A stretch of DNA of 64,000 nucleotides from Novosphingobium huizhouense (GCF_020179475.1 NZ_JAILXZ010000002.1:124001-188000), one strand, 5' to 3'. Shown: positions 1 to 9,317, numbered from the stretch's first letter. Notes: generated by a model not told the origin, from the letters alone. Numbers and translations are program-made.

Positions 1-4
1 GCCC

Positions 5-1303
5 ATGCTCAAACGCGTCAATACGAACGAAGTCCGGCTCGGGATGTTCATCCACAAGCTCGAAGGCAGCTGGTTCAAGCATCCCTTCTGGAAGGCCCGG
101 TTCCTGCTCGAGGACGAGGACATGCTCGACCTGCTGCGCGACAGCGCGGTTCCCTCGGTCATCATCGACACCGCCCGCGGCGACGACGTGCAGCACGTCC
201 GCGTGCTCGAGACCGTGACTGCGTCCGTCGACGAGCCGATCCGCACGAGCGCCCGGCGCGCGTCGTTCGGCCGTGCGCGGCGCTCTCCGGTGAGCGGCGA
301 CCGCCTGCCTCCCGCCTCGTCGCTGAAGGCGGGGGGGGTGAGTGCGGCGGCCGAGTTCGGCGCGGCACGGCGGGCGGCCGGCCGCGCGGGGCACATCGTG
401 AACCGGATCTTCCTCGAATCGCGGCTCGGCAAGGCCGTGGCGGCAAGCGACGTCGAGCCGGTGATCGAGGACATCTATGCCTCGATCCAGCGCAATCTCT
501 ACGCGTTCAACGGGCTGCTGCGCTGCCAGCAGGAGCGCAACTACGTCTACGGCCACTCGCTGGCGGTCAGCGCGCTGATGATCGCGCTGGCCCGCACGAT
601 GCGGCTGACCCCGCACGACACGCGCGAGGCGGGGATGGCGGGCCTGCTGATGGATATCGGCGTCGGGCAGCTGCCGCCCGAGGCGGCGCCGGACGACGGC
701 GACTATCGCCGGCTCCCGGTGGAGCTGCAGGAGGCGCACGTGATCACCGGGCACGCGCTGCTCAAGGCGGCGGGGGACATCCCCGAACAAGTGCTGCGGG
801 TATGCCTGCGCCACCACGAACGGCTCGATGGCAGCGGCTATCCCTATGGCCTTGCCGGGCACGATCTCGACGTCCTGTCGCGCATGGCGGCCGTCTGCGA
901 CTGCTACGACAATCTCGTCACCGGGCATGGCAGCGCCAACGGGATCGACCCGGCCGATGCGATCAACGCGCTGCAGGCGATGGGACCCGCGCTCGACCAG
1001 CAGGTCCTGCGACACTTCATCGACACCGTCGGGGTCTATCCGATCGGCTCGTTCGTTCGCCTGCGCTCCGACCGGATCGCGATGGTCGTCGACGAAGCGG
1101 CCGCCGACAACGCCAAGCCAACCGTGCGCATCTTCCATTCGCTGCGGCAGGGGGGAGCGGTTCGCCAGGCGACGCTCGTCCTGTCGCAGTGCTACGGAGA
1201 GGACGACATTGCCGGCACCGCCGATCCCGAAGCGCTCGGCCTGGGGGACGCCGGGGCCTTGCGCGAAAAGCTGCTGGTTGCAGCGGAGCGCGAGGCGTCC
1301 TGA
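5..1303 (+). CDS. DUF3391 / HD-GYP domain protein with a degenerate HD motif
   Basis: The 432-residue protein opens with a DUF3391-type N-terminal domain (about residues 1-65, beginning MLKRVNTNEVRLGMFIHKL), then a low-complexity Arg/Ala linker, then an HD-GYP domain (about 150-345). HD-GYP proteins are cytoplasmic phosphodiesterases or receptors for cyclic di-GMP. The GYP signature is intact (HHERLDGSGYP, residues 270-280), and a conserved-type histidine lies at 184. The metal-binding HD pair, however, reads MD (residues 216-217, LLMDIGVGQ), and the usual lysine after IG is valine. This suggests a weakened or lost hydrolase that may act as a sensor or scaffold; that is inference. The start is the first ATG, only 4 bases into the window, so any ribosome site is cut off. 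It converges on the FAD dehydrogenase gene. Confidence 0.85.
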   Translation: MLKRVNTNEVRLGMFIHKLEGSWFKHPFWKARFLLEDEDMLDLLRDSAVPSVIIDTARGDDVQHVRVLETVTASVDEPIRTSARRASFGRARRSPVSGDRLPPASSLKAGGVSAAAEFGAARRAAGRAGHIVNRIFLESRLGKAVAASDVEPVIEDIYASIQRNLYAFNGLLRCQQERNYVYGHSLAVSALMIALARTMRLTPHDTREAGMAGLLMDIGVGQLPPEAAPDDGDYRRLPVELQEAHVITGHALLKAAGDIPEQVLRVCLRHHERLDGSGYPYGLAGHDLDVLSRMAAVCDCYDNLVTGHGSANGIDPADAINALQAMGPALDQQVLRHFIDTVGVYPIGSFVRLRSDRIAMVVDEAAADNAKPTVRIFHSLRQGGAVRQATLVLSQCYGEDDIAGTADPEALGLGDAGALREKLLVAAEREAS

Positions 1304-1318
1304 TCACTTCGCCAAGAC

Positions 1319-1351
1319 AAAAAAAGGCCGCCAGGTTGCCCCGGCGGCCTT
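1319..1351 (-). terminator. Rho-independent terminator, minus strand
   Basis: A GGCCGCC / GGCGGCC stem (1326-1332 with 1343-1349, extended by two A-T pairs) encloses a 10-base loop. Read on the minus strand it is followed by seven consecutive T residues (complement of 1319-1325). It lies about 130 bases past the stop of the minus-strand FAD dehydrogenase gene. Without a T-tract on the plus strand it is a weaker stop for the converging HD-GYP gene. Confidence 0.75.
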
Positions 1352-1480
1352 GGAAGTTTGGGAGAGGATGCCTGAAAGGCCCCCCGCAAATGGGCTGCCG
1401 GCGGTCATGGTGCAAGTGCGAACGGAGCAATCGGGGTTGCAGTTTTCGCACTCATACGAATTCGGCGCGCGGCTGCGCGG

Positions 1481-3172
1481 TCAAGCCTCGCCGACCGCAC
1501 TGGGGCCGACCGTACTGGGGCCGACCGCACCGGGCGTTGCGGCGTCGCCGCCGCGCAGGAGGTCCATCGCCAGCGCTTCGGCGACCTTGATCCCGTCGAC
1601 CGCGGCGGAGAGGATGCCGCCGGCATAGCCCGCCCCTTCACCGGCAGGGTAGAGCCCGCGGGTGTTGATGCTCTGGAAATCGGCGCCGCGGCGCATGCGG
1701 ATCGGCGACGAGGTGCGGGTCTCCACACCGGTCAGGATCACGTCGGGATGGTCGTAGCCCGGGACCTGGCGACCGAACACCGGCAGCGCCTCGCGGAACG
1801 ATTGCAGGACATAGTCGGGCAGGCACTGCGCAAGATCGGTCAGCTTCACGCCGGGCTGATAGCTCGGCACGACCGCGCCGAAGTCGCCGCTCGACGGTCG
1901 GCCGGCGAGCACGTCGGACAGCTTCTGGCCCGGCGCCTTGTAGTCCGCGCCGCCTGCGGTGAAGGCGAGGCTTTCCCATTTGCGCTGAAATGCGATCCCC
2001 GCGAGCGGCCCGCCGGGATAGTCGCGCGACGGGTCGATATCGACGACCAGCCCCGAATTGGCATTGAACTCCGCGCGCGAATACTGGCTCATGCCGTTGG
2101 TGACGACGCGCCCTTCTTCGCTGGTCGCGGCCACGACGCGGCCGCCCGGACACATGCAGAAGCTGTAGACGGTCCGTCCGGTCGACTTCGCCTGGTGCGA
2201 AAGCGCGTAGGCCGCGGCGCCGAGGATGTCGTTGCCGGCAAAGGCGCCGTAGCGCGCCTTGTCGATCCAGCTCTGCGGGTGCTCGATGCGCACGCCGATC
2301 GCGAAGGGCTTGGCCTCGATGTGGACCCCGCGGTCGTGGAGGACGTGGAAGGTGTCGCGCGCCGAATGACCGACCGCCACGACGACGTGGCGCGCCGGAA
2401 GGAACGCCCCGCCCGAGAGGTGCAACCCGGTGATGCGCCGCTCGCCGTCGCGCTCTTCGACTTCGAAGTCCTCGACCCGGGTCTGGAAGCGGTATTCGCC
2501 GCCGAGACGCTCGATCGTCTCGCGGATGGACATGACCATGGTGACGAGGCGGAAAGTGCCGATATGCGGGTGCGCCTCGGTCAGGATGTCGTCGGGCGCG
2601 CCGGCCTTGACGAATTCGACGAGAACCTTGCGCCCGAGATGGCGCGGGTCCTTGATCCGGCTGTAGAGCTTGCCGTCCGAGAAGGTGCCTGCGCCGCCTT
2701 CGCCGAACTGGACGTTGGATTCGGGCGTCAGGACCGACCGGCGCCACAACGCCCAGGTGTCCTTGGTCCGCTCGCGCACGGCCTTGCCGCGCTCGATGAT
2801 GATCGGCTTCAGTCCCATCTGCGCCAGGATCAGCGCCGCCAGCAGGCCGCAGGGACCGGCGCCGATCACCACCGGACGCGGCCCGTTCCAGTCGGCCGGC
2901 GCCATTACCGGAAAGCGGTAGCTGGTGTCGGGCGAGGGACGGACGTGCGGATCGCCGGCGTTGCGCGCCAGCACCGATGGCTCGTCGCTGACGGTCGCGT
3001 CGATCGCATAGACCAGCTTGATCGCCGACTTGCGCCGCGCGTCGTTGCCGCGGCGCACCACTGCATACCGGACCAGCTCGGACGGTTCGATCTGCAGCCG
3101 TTCGCAGACGGCGCGGTCGAGATCCTCGCCCGAGTGGTCGAGTGGCAGCTTGAGTTCGGAGAGGCGGAGCAT
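1481..3172 (-). CDS. FAD-dependent dehydrogenase, COG2509-type
   Basis: This 563-residue cytoplasmic flavoprotein has an N-terminal domain of about 95 residues, followed by a dinucleotide-binding motif (VVIGAGPCGLLAALILAQMG, residues 101-120, then an IIIER segment that binds the FAD ribose). It resembles uncharacterised FAD-dependent dehydrogenases of the COG2509 group, whose substrate is unknown. A C-terminal ATPGAVGPSTVGPSAVGEA tail follows the last conserved helix and is encoded by a short tandem repeat. The ATG start at 3172 is the first methionine of the conserved MLRLSELKLPL N-terminus. The gene appears monocistronic, with the PilZ gene upstream on the same strand 41 bases away. The broad family is secure; the reaction is not known. 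Confidence 0.82.
   Translation of the reverse strand: MLRLSELKLPLDHSGEDLDRAVCERLQIEPSELVRYAVVRRGNDARRKSAIKLVYAIDATVSDEPSVLARNAGDPHVRPSPDTSYRFPVMAPADWNGPRPVVIGAGPCGLLAALILAQMGLKPIIIERGKAVRERTKDTWALWRRSVLTPESNVQFGEGGAGTFSDGKLYSRIKDPRHLGRKVLVEFVKAGAPDDILTEAHPHIGTFRLVTMVMSIRETIERLGGEYRFQTRVEDFEVEERDGERRITGLHLSGGAFLPARHVVVAVGHSARDTFHVLHDRGVHIEAKPFAIGVRIEHPQSWIDKARYGAFAGNDILGAAAYALSHQAKSTGRTVYSFCMCPGGRVVAATSEEGRVVTNGMSQYSRAEFNANSGLVVDIDPSRDYPGGPLAGIAFQRKWESLAFTAGGADYKAPGQKLSDVLAGRPSSGDFGAVVPSYQPGVKLTDLAQCLPDYVLQSFREALPVFGRQVPGYDHPDVILTGVETRTSSPIRMRRGADFQSINTRGLYPAGEGAGYAGGILSAAVDGIKVAEALAMDLLRGGDAATPGAVGPSTVGPSAVGEA
1493..1537. repeat. Three tandem 15-bp repeats in the C-terminal codons of the FAD dehydrogenase gene
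   Basis: Units at 1493-1507, 1508-1522 and 1523-1537 start GACCG(C/T)AC and are nearly identical over the first two and a half copies. In the minus-strand reading frame each unit adds five residues, giving the repeated VGPS tail. This looks like recent slippage expansion that keeps the reading frame. Confidence 0.8.
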
Positions 3173-3213
3173 GGGCAGGGCCCTAGTCGCTGTGCGCCGT
3201 CATGAAAAGATCG

Positions 3214-3525
3214 TCAGGCCCCGCAGCGCTCGATGATGGCGTCGAACACGGCGGGATGGAGCGGCTCGGGGAAGGCGCAGCCGGCGGTGAAGCCGTCCGA
3301 CCACATGACGATCGCACGCCTGGGTTCGAGCCCCGGAAGCGTCACCCAGACGATCTCGCCGGGAGAAAGCCGGTCGGCGCAGGACAGGCGCAGCCCGTGC
3401 ATCGACAGGTCGAGCACTTCGGCGCCGAGCCGGGCGATCCTGCGGCGATACTGGGCATGGACGTTGACGACGCGTCGCGGCGAGCGTCGGTCGATCCGAG
3501 CGGGTACACGTTCGGGCGAATCCAT
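3214..3525 (-). CDS. PilZ domain protein
   Basis: The 103-residue cytoplasmic protein is essentially one PilZ domain, a cyclic di-GMP binding beta-barrel. Both halves of the ligand-binding signature are visible. An Arg-rich RRSPRR stretch near residue 14 matches RxxxR, and LDLSMHGLRL (about residues 38-47) matches D/NxSxxG. A single-domain PilZ protein usually relays second-messenger level to a partner such as a motility or polysaccharide complex; the partner is not evident here. The ATG at 3525 is preceded by a strong GGAGGG at normal spacing. The length fits stand-alone PilZ proteins of alphaproteobacteria. Confidence 0.85.
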   Translation of the reverse strand: MDSPERVPARIDRRSPRRVVNVHAQYRRRIARLGAEVLDLSMHGLRLSCADRLSPGEIVWVTLPGLEPRRAIVMWSDGFTAGCAFPEPLHPAVFDAIIERCGA

Positions 3526-3711
3526 AAGACACCCTCCGCCTTGCCTTTCCTGCAGCTTTTGCCGCAGACCGGCGACAATAGCGTACTGCAGTATGAACAG
3601 CAGTTAAATGCGTCTTTCACAATTCTTCGCAATGTAGCGCGGATCTGGCGGGCCGGTTCGGCCAGGGAAGGGAGTTTGACAGCGGCCCTTCCATGGGTTT
3701 GACTGGAACGC

Positions 3712-4926
3712 GTGAAAAAGACGACCCTGATCGCCGCAAGCCTGCTTGCCATCGCCGCCGTTGGCCCCGCTGCCGGGGCGAAGCCGACCCCGAGCCTGCA
3801 CGAGCGGCTGCTGACGCTCGATACGCATCTCGATACGCCGGCCTCGCTCGACCTGCCCGACTGGTCGATCGCCGACCTGCACGAGGGCGATTATACCCAG
3901 GTCGACGTTCCCCGCATGCGCCAGGGTGGGCTCGATGGCGGGTTCTGGGCGATCTACACGCCGCAAGGGCCGCTCGATGCCGCCTCGACCGGCGCGGCGA
4001 GGAACTTCGCCTTTCGCCGCGCGGCGCGGATCCTCGAGATGGTCGCGGCCAACCCGCGCGACTTCGCGCTGGCGGACAAGGCTGCCGATGCTGCGCGGAT
4101 CGCCGGTTCGGGCCGCCGGGTGGTGTTCCTTTCGATCGAGAATGCCTGGCCGCTGGGCGACGATCCGGGGCTGATCGACGCCTTCCACGCGCTCGGCGTG
4201 CGGATCGCGGGCTTTGCCCATTTCAAGACCAACCAGTTCGCGGACAGCGCCACCGATGCGGCGCGGTGGGACGGTCTCAGCCCGCTCGGCGTCCAGTTGC
4301 TCGCGCAGATGAACCGGGTCGGGGTGGTTCCCGATCTCTCGCACAGTTCCGATGCCGCGCTTGCCGATGCGCTGCGCCTGTCGCGGACCCCGATCGTGCT
4401 CTCGCACTCGGGCTGCCGCGCCGTCTACGACCATCCGCGCAACGTCAGCGACGACCAGCTGCGCGCCCTGGCGGCCAAGGGCGGGGTCATCCAGATCAAT
4501 TCGGTCTACCTGCACAAGGCCGAGCCGAATCCGGCGCGCACCGCCGCGATGGAGGCGCTCGAAAAGCAGTATCCCGAAGGCGCGACGCTGTCCCGCGAAC
4601 AGCGCGCGGCCTACCTTTCGGCTCGCCACGAGATCGACCGGCGCTACCCCGAGCAGGGCCGCGCGACCTTCGACATGTTCATGGCCAACCTGCTGCACGC
4701 GATCCGCATCGCCGGCATCGACCATGTCGGCATCGGCGCCGACTGGGACGGCGGCGGCGGGGTGGTGGGCATGGAGGACGTCGCCTCCTTGCCGAAGATC
4801 ACCGCCGCGCTCCAGGCCGAAGGCTTCAGCGAGACCGATATCGCGAAGGTGTGGTCGGGCAATATCCTGCGCGTGCTTGCCGAAGCCGAAGCCGAGGCTG
4901 CGCGCGAGGGCAAGCCCGCGGCATAG
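3712..4926 (+). CDS. Membrane dipeptidase, peptidase family M19, secreted
   Basis: The 404-residue protein starts with a clear signal peptide (MKKTTLIAASLLAIAAVG, cut near AGA-KP), so it acts in the periplasm or outer surface. The zinc-dependent M19 (renal dipeptidase) fold is supported by the metal-ligand motifs DTHLDTP (His39, Asp41), a SIENAW glutamate near residue 143, and two later histidine motifs (DLSHSSD and VLSHSGCRAV). The family hydrolyses dipeptides and some D-amino-acid or beta-lactam-like substrates. The start is GTG at 3712; there is no better start, and GGAA lies just upstream. It is flanked by divergent and convergent unknowns, so no operon partner suggests the natural substrate. 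Confidence 0.88.
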   Translation: MKKTTLIAASLLAIAAVGPAAGAKPTPSLHERLLTLDTHLDTPASLDLPDWSIADLHEGDYTQVDVPRMRQGGLDGGFWAIYTPQGPLDAASTGAARNFAFRRAARILEMVAANPRDFALADKAADAARIAGSGRRVVFLSIENAWPLGDDPGLIDAFHALGVRIAGFAHFKTNQFADSATDAARWDGLSPLGVQLLAQMNRVGVVPDLSHSSDAALADALRLSRTPIVLSHSGCRAVYDHPRNVSDDQLRALAAKGGVIQINSVYLHKAEPNPARTAAMEALEKQYPEGATLSREQRAAYLSARHEIDRRYPEQGRATFDMFMANLLHAIRIAGIDHVGIGADWDGGGGVVGMEDVASLPKITAALQAEGFSETDIAKVWSGNILRVLAEAEAEAAREGKPAA

Positions 4927-4947
4927 GCGCGGTATCGCAAGGCCTGC

Positions 4948-5553
4948 TCAGCCGGCGCCGCCCTTCTTCGCTCGCGCGGTCAGCGCGTCCCATTCCTCCC
5001 ACGCAATCGCGCGCCCGGGATAGGCGACGTTGCGGAAGGGCCAGGCCCTGGCGATCCACCCGCGCGTCCAGCGATAGATTTCGGCATCGAACCCTGCGTC
5101 GTACTCGGCCTTGGTCACCCAGATCCGCACCATCGCGTCGTAGGGGGCAACCGGGCTCGGGTAGACGTAGATGCAGCCGCGCTCGCGCTTCCCGTCGGGC
5201 GTGAGGATCGCATAGGCGAAGGATTGGCGGTTGCGGAAGCGGGCCTGCTCCGTTTCCATGTCCTTGACCGCATCGGCTGCGGTGATCCCGGGCGTGGGCC
5301 AGTCGGTGCTGCGCGTGAACGTCTCGTTGAGGTGCCTGATCGACGACATGTAGGCGGCGTAGTCGATCTGCGTCAGCGCAGGCCCGAGCGGCACGATCCG
5401 GAACCCGTCCCCTTCGACCAGCACCGGGGGTTCGAAGCCCGGCGGCAGGAACCCGGGCGCCGGTCGTTCGACCGGGGCGCCCTCCTGCGCCGGCGCGGCG
5501 CTTGCAGTTGCGAGAACCAGCAGCATCCCCAAGGCAGCCCAATGCGGTCTCAT
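4948..5553 (-). CDS. Secreted protein of unknown function
   Basis: This 201-residue protein begins with a signal peptide (MRPHWAALGMLLVLATASAAPA, cut before QEGAP). The mature part has Pro-rich N-terminal residues, then a compact domain rich in Trp and Tyr that includes GCIYVYPS and RWTRGWIARAW. The strand-helix pattern and the segment following a glycine-rich turn recall GNAT acetyltransferase folds, but no acetyl-CoA binding motif is clear, so no function is assigned. An ATG at 5553 has AAAGG eight bases upstream and is preferred; a GTG three bases earlier is possible. It ends 21 bases from the convergent dipeptidase gene. Confidence 0.6.
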   Translation of the reverse strand: MRPHWAALGMLLVLATASAAPAQEGAPVERPAPGFLPPGFEPPVLVEGDGFRIVPLGPALTQIDYAAYMSSIRHLNETFTRSTDWPTPGITAADAVKDMETEQARFRNRQSFAYAILTPDGKRERGCIYVYPSPVAPYDAMVRIWVTKAEYDAGFDAEIYRWTRGWIARAWPFRNVAYPGRAIAWEEWDALTARAKKGGAG

Positions 5554-5618
5554 CACCCTTGCCTTTCACCCAGCGAACCGCTTGCAGCCTGGGTGTTGCC
5601 GGCGCCGCCGCCAATACG

Positions 5619-7127
5619 TCAAACCGCGCTGGCGACGCTTCCCGGCGGGGTCGTGCGGATCTCGGGGCGCAGGCCCATGTGCGTGGCGAGCGCCTTGAGG
5701 TCGCGCTCGGTTCCCTCGTTGACCAGCACCTGGAGGTCGTGCGCCACCTCGAGCACCAGCCCTTCGCCTTCCACCCGGAGCGCGCTGCCCGAAAGGCCGG
5801 GCGCGGTGCAGCCGCTGAAACGCCGGCAGAGCCGCGCGGCGAGGCCCCAGGTCACCGCCTCGCGAAGCTGCTGCTCGTCGGCGATCCGCAGCAGATCGGG
5901 CGACAGCTCGCTCTTGCCGGTGTTGGCGATGATCGCGGCGGCAAGCATCGCCCGGTCGCTGGCCGAGGCGCCGATCCACCGCTTGCGCAAGGCCCAGTCG
6001 CGCGCGAGGTCCTGCCGCAGGTTCGGCTCGACGAGCGCCGAGGCGAGGCACAGCATCGTGGCGGACAGCCGCAGGCGTTCGCGCCGCTCCGCGCCTTGCG
6101 CCAGCGATGCGCTTGCGGTCCAGCCGGCGATCATCGTCGCCGTGCCCGGCGAGACGCCTTCGTCGCGCACGAAGTCGGCAACCCCGGCGACCAGCGGGTC
6201 CTGCTGGCGGACGTGCTCGGCCATCGCTTCCCACATCAGGCCTTCGCGCAGCCCCCAGGCCGAGAACACCAGGCGGGCGGGCTGCAAGGTCTGGACGAGG
6301 ACCGCGATGAGCGCGGCGGCATCGGGCAGTCCGGCAAGGCGCGAGGAGGAGATGTTCGGGATCGGCACGAGCGCGTCCACGCGCATGCGCGCCAGACTGC
6401 GCGCAAGCTTCAGCGCTTCGCCGGCATCGATCGCAAAGCCGTGCGGATCGTCGATCGGCCAGCGAAGCTTGACCATCGCATAGCGCGCAAATGCCCGCAG
6501 CGACCCGCCGACGAGGTAGAGCGTGGTGCCGGGCTCCACCTGCCACTCGGCCTTGGCCAGCGCCTTGCCGACCTTGCGCGCGAACGCGGTCTCGCCCTCC
6601 GCTCGCAATGCCGGCAGGCGCAAGGTGCCGAGCGGCATCGAGATCCCGTGGCGGCACTGGCCCTGTTCGATGTCGACGAGTTCGAGGCTGCCGCCGCCGA
6701 GGTCGCCGACCACGCCCCTTGCCGCGGGGAAGGCGCCGATCACGCCATGCGCGCTGGTCACGGCCTCCTGCTCGCCGGTCAGCAGACGCGGCTCGAAGCC
6801 GAGCGCCCTGACCGATTCGAGGAATTCCCTGCCGTTGGCGGCATCGCGCGTGGCGGCGGTGGCGACCACCTCGACATGCTCGACCCCCTTGAGCTGCAGC
6901 AGCGCCCGGTAGCGCCGCAGCGAGGCGAGCGCGGCGCCGCGCGCCTTTTCCGACAGCATGCCGGTCTCGGCCACCGCCTTGCCGAGGCGGGCGGTGACCT
7001 TTTCGTTGTGCAGCACCGCCGGGGCCCGCAAGGGGCCGCCGTAGATGACCAGCCGGACGGTGTTCGAGCCGATGTCGATGATGGCGCGCGGCGGGACGAC
7101 GGTGGGTTTCTTGCGGTTTCTGACCAT
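5619..7127 (-). CDS. ppx: Exopolyphosphatase of the Ppx/GppA family
   Basis: The 502-residue cytoplasmic enzyme belongs to the ASKHA superfamily and removes terminal phosphate from polyphosphate (or, in GppA members, from pppGpp). The N-terminal phosphate-binding loop AIIDIGSNTVRLVIYGG (near residues 15-31) and the second loop GDLGGGSLEL (near residue 143) are both intact. The C-terminal half carries the alpha-helical HD-like region found in longer members. It follows ppk on the same strand with an 18-base gap, so synthesis and breakdown of polyphosphate are co-transcribed. The linkage to ppk favours Ppx over GppA, but sequence alone does not separate the two activities. Confidence 0.88.
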   Translation of the reverse strand: MVRNRKKPTVVPPRAIIDIGSNTVRLVIYGGPLRAPAVLHNEKVTARLGKAVAETGMLSEKARGAALASLRRYRALLQLKGVEHVEVVATAATRDAANGREFLESVRALGFEPRLLTGEQEAVTSAHGVIGAFPAARGVVGDLGGGSLELVDIEQGQCRHGISMPLGTLRLPALRAEGETAFARKVGKALAKAEWQVEPGTTLYLVGGSLRAFARYAMVKLRWPIDDPHGFAIDAGEALKLARSLARMRVDALVPIPNISSSRLAGLPDAAALIAVLVQTLQPARLVFSAWGLREGLMWEAMAEHVRQQDPLVAGVADFVRDEGVSPGTATMIAGWTASASLAQGAERRERLRLSATMLCLASALVEPNLRQDLARDWALRKRWIGASASDRAMLAAAIIANTGKSELSPDLLRIADEQQLREAVTWGLAARLCRRFSGCTAPGLSGSALRVEGEGLVLEVAHDLQVLVNEGTERDLKALATHMGLRPEIRTTPPGSVASAV

Positions 7128-7145
7128 GACCTCGGGTACGGACGC

Positions 7146-9317
7146 CTATTCGGGTTTTGCCGTTGCGCCACCACGGCGCAGCGCAAGCTTGGGGACCTTG
7201 CGGCCCTTGGTAAGGGCTGCGCCCCGCCCGGAAAGCGAGGGGTTGGTCATGAAATAGCGGTGGACGTTGAAGGGCTTGCTGCCCCCTTCGATCCGATGGT
7301 AGCTGCCGTCGCCGTCGAGCTTCCAGCTCTGCTCGGTATCGATCAGGTTGGCCAGCATCACCTGGTCGAGAACCTGGTCGTGGACCGTCCGGTTCCGGAT
7401 CGGGACCATCACTTCGACCCGGCGGTCGAGGTTGCGCATCATGCCGTCGGCCGAGGTGATGAACAGCCGCGCCCGGCGGTTGGGCATGGCGGCGCCGTTG
7501 CCGAACGCCCAGATGCGGCTGTGCTCGAGGAACCGGCCGATGATCGACTTCACGCTGATGCGTTCGGACAGCCCGGGCACGCCCGGACGCAGGCAGCAGA
7601 TGCCGCGCACCACCAGCGAAATCTCCACGCCCGCGGCGCTCGCTTCGTAGAGCCGGTTGATCAGCTGGCTGTCGGTCAGCGAATTGAGCTTGGCCCAGAT
7701 CGTGGCCGGCTTGCCTGCCCTGGCAAAGGCGATCTCGCGGTCGATGCACTCGTAGAGCTTGCGCCGCAGCCCCACCGGCGAGATCGCCAGCATCTCGGTG
7801 CCGCGCGGCTCGATGTAGCCGGTGATGAAGTTGAACAGTTGCCCGGCGTCGCGGCCGAAGCGCGGATCGGCGGTGAAGAACGACAGGTCGGTGTAGATGC
7901 GCGCGGTCACCGGGTGATAGTTGCCGGTGCCGAAATGGCAGTAGGTGCGATAGCCGTCGCCTTCGCGGCGCACGACCATCGACACCTTGGCGTGGGTCTT
8001 CCAGTCGACGAACCCGTAGATGACCTGGACCCCGGCGCGTTCGAGCTGGCTCGCCCACATCAGGTTCTGCTCTTCGTCGAACCGGGCCTTGAGCTCGACC
8101 ACCGCGGTCACCGACTTGCCGGCTTCCGCCGCCGCGATCAGCGCCGCGATCACCGCCGACTGCTTGCCCGCGCGATAGAGCGTCTGCTTGATCGCGACGA
8201 CATCGGGGTCCGACGCGGCCTGGCGCAGGAAGTCGATCACCACGTCGAAGCTCTCGAACGGGTGGTGGATCACGATGTCCTTCTCGCGGATCGCGGCGAA
8301 GCAGTCGCCGTCGTGCTCAAGGATGCGTTCGGGGTAGCGCGGGGAATAGGGCTCGAACTTGAGCTCGGGGCGTTCCTCCTCGAGGATCGCGGCAAGGCCG
8401 GTCATCGACAGCAGCCCCGGCGACTTGAGCACCAGCGCGTGGTCGAGCCGCAGCTTCTCGCGCAGCAGCTCCTCCGCTGCCGGATCGAAGTCCGCCTGGA
8501 GCTGGAGCAGGATCACCTTGCCGCGCCGGCGCCGCTGGATCGCGGTGCGGAAGTGCCGCACGAGGTCCTCGGCGTCCTCCTCGATCTCCATGTCGCTGTC
8601 GCGCAGCACGCGGAACACGCCGCTGCCGTTGATCTTGAAGCCGGGGAACAGGCGCGCGGCCTTGCGCCGGATCATGTCCTCGATCGAGATCCACGCCGCA
8701 TCCTCGCCGGGCAGGCGCACGAAGCGGGGGAAGGCGGGCGGGATGAGGATCATCTCGCGCACCTGCGCGCCATCGGCGACGCGGGTCAGCGAGAACAGGA
8801 TGCCCGTGCCCTGGTTCGCGATGAAGGGGAAGGGGTGCGCCGGGTCGATCGCCTGCGGGGTGAGCGCGGGAAGCATGTGCTGCTCGAAATAGCCGGCTAG
8901 CCATTCGGCTTCGTGCTTTTCGAGCTTGCGGTCAGAGATGATCCGCACGCCGGCCTTCTCGAGCTGCTTCGACAGGTCGTCGAGGATCGCGTGCTGTTCG
9001 TGGACCAGCGCCGAAACCGCCCGGTTGATCGCCTGCAGCTGCTGGCCGGGCGTAAGGCCATCGATCGAGATCTCGTCGATCTGCTGGCGCACCTGGCCGG
9101 CGAGCCCCGCCACGCGGACCATCATGAATTCGTCGAGGTTGCTGCCCGAGATCGACAGGAAGCGCAGGCGTTCGAGCAGCGGATAGCTCGGATTGCGCGC
9201 TTCGGCGAGAACCCGCCGGTTGAATTGCAGCCAGCTCAGCTCACGATTGAAGTACCTGCCGTGGGGCAAGTAGCCGTCGGCGGCGGTTTCGGCCCCCGTG
9301 CCACCAGGCGATGTCAT
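7146..9317 (-). CDS. ppk: Polyphosphate kinase 1
   Basis: The 723-residue enzyme reversibly polymerises the gamma-phosphate of ATP into polyphosphate. The N-terminal domain starts RYFNRELSWLQFNRRVL, typical of PPK1. The two phosphohistidine-type residues are present: His442 in DWKTHAKVSM and His599 in LEHSRIWAFGNG. They correspond to the two catalytic histidines known in the Escherichia coli enzyme. The reading frame runs 48 codons further upstream, but the ATG at 9317 is preferred because AAGGA lies at good spacing and the conserved domain starts 20 residues later. It is the first gene of a ppk-ppx operon. Phosphate-regulon boxes are not obvious upstream. Confidence 0.95.
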   Translation of the reverse strand: MTSPGGTGAETAADGYLPHGRYFNRELSWLQFNRRVLAEARNPSYPLLERLRFLSISGSNLDEFMMVRVAGLAGQVRQQIDEISIDGLTPGQQLQAINRAVSALVHEQHAILDDLSKQLEKAGVRIISDRKLEKHEAEWLAGYFEQHMLPALTPQAIDPAHPFPFIANQGTGILFSLTRVADGAQVREMILIPPAFPRFVRLPGEDAAWISIEDMIRRKAARLFPGFKINGSGVFRVLRDSDMEIEEDAEDLVRHFRTAIQRRRRGKVILLQLQADFDPAAEELLREKLRLDHALVLKSPGLLSMTGLAAILEEERPELKFEPYSPRYPERILEHDGDCFAAIREKDIVIHHPFESFDVVIDFLRQAASDPDVVAIKQTLYRAGKQSAVIAALIAAAEAGKSVTAVVELKARFDEEQNLMWASQLERAGVQVIYGFVDWKTHAKVSMVVRREGDGYRTYCHFGTGNYHPVTARIYTDLSFFTADPRFGRDAGQLFNFITGYIEPRGTEMLAISPVGLRRKLYECIDREIAFARAGKPATIWAKLNSLTDSQLINRLYEASAAGVEISLVVRGICCLRPGVPGLSERISVKSIIGRFLEHSRIWAFGNGAAMPNRRARLFITSADGMMRNLDRRVEVMVPIRNRTVHDQVLDQVMLANLIDTEQSWKLDGDGSYHRIEGGSKPFNVHRYFMTNPSLSGRGAALTKGRKVPKLALRRGGATAKPE

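Noticed and set aside
3674..3706. TTGACA ... TTGACT before the dipeptidase as a promoter
   Set aside because: The second hexamer is not a -10 element and no TATAAT-like sequence lies at the right distance.
5502..8900. A very long open plus-strand frame (over 1100 codons) opposite ppx and ppk
   Set aside because: It is an antisense shadow of the GC-rich ppk-ppx genes; composition is Arg/Gly/Asp/His-rich without domains, while ppk and ppx have complete motifs on the other strand.
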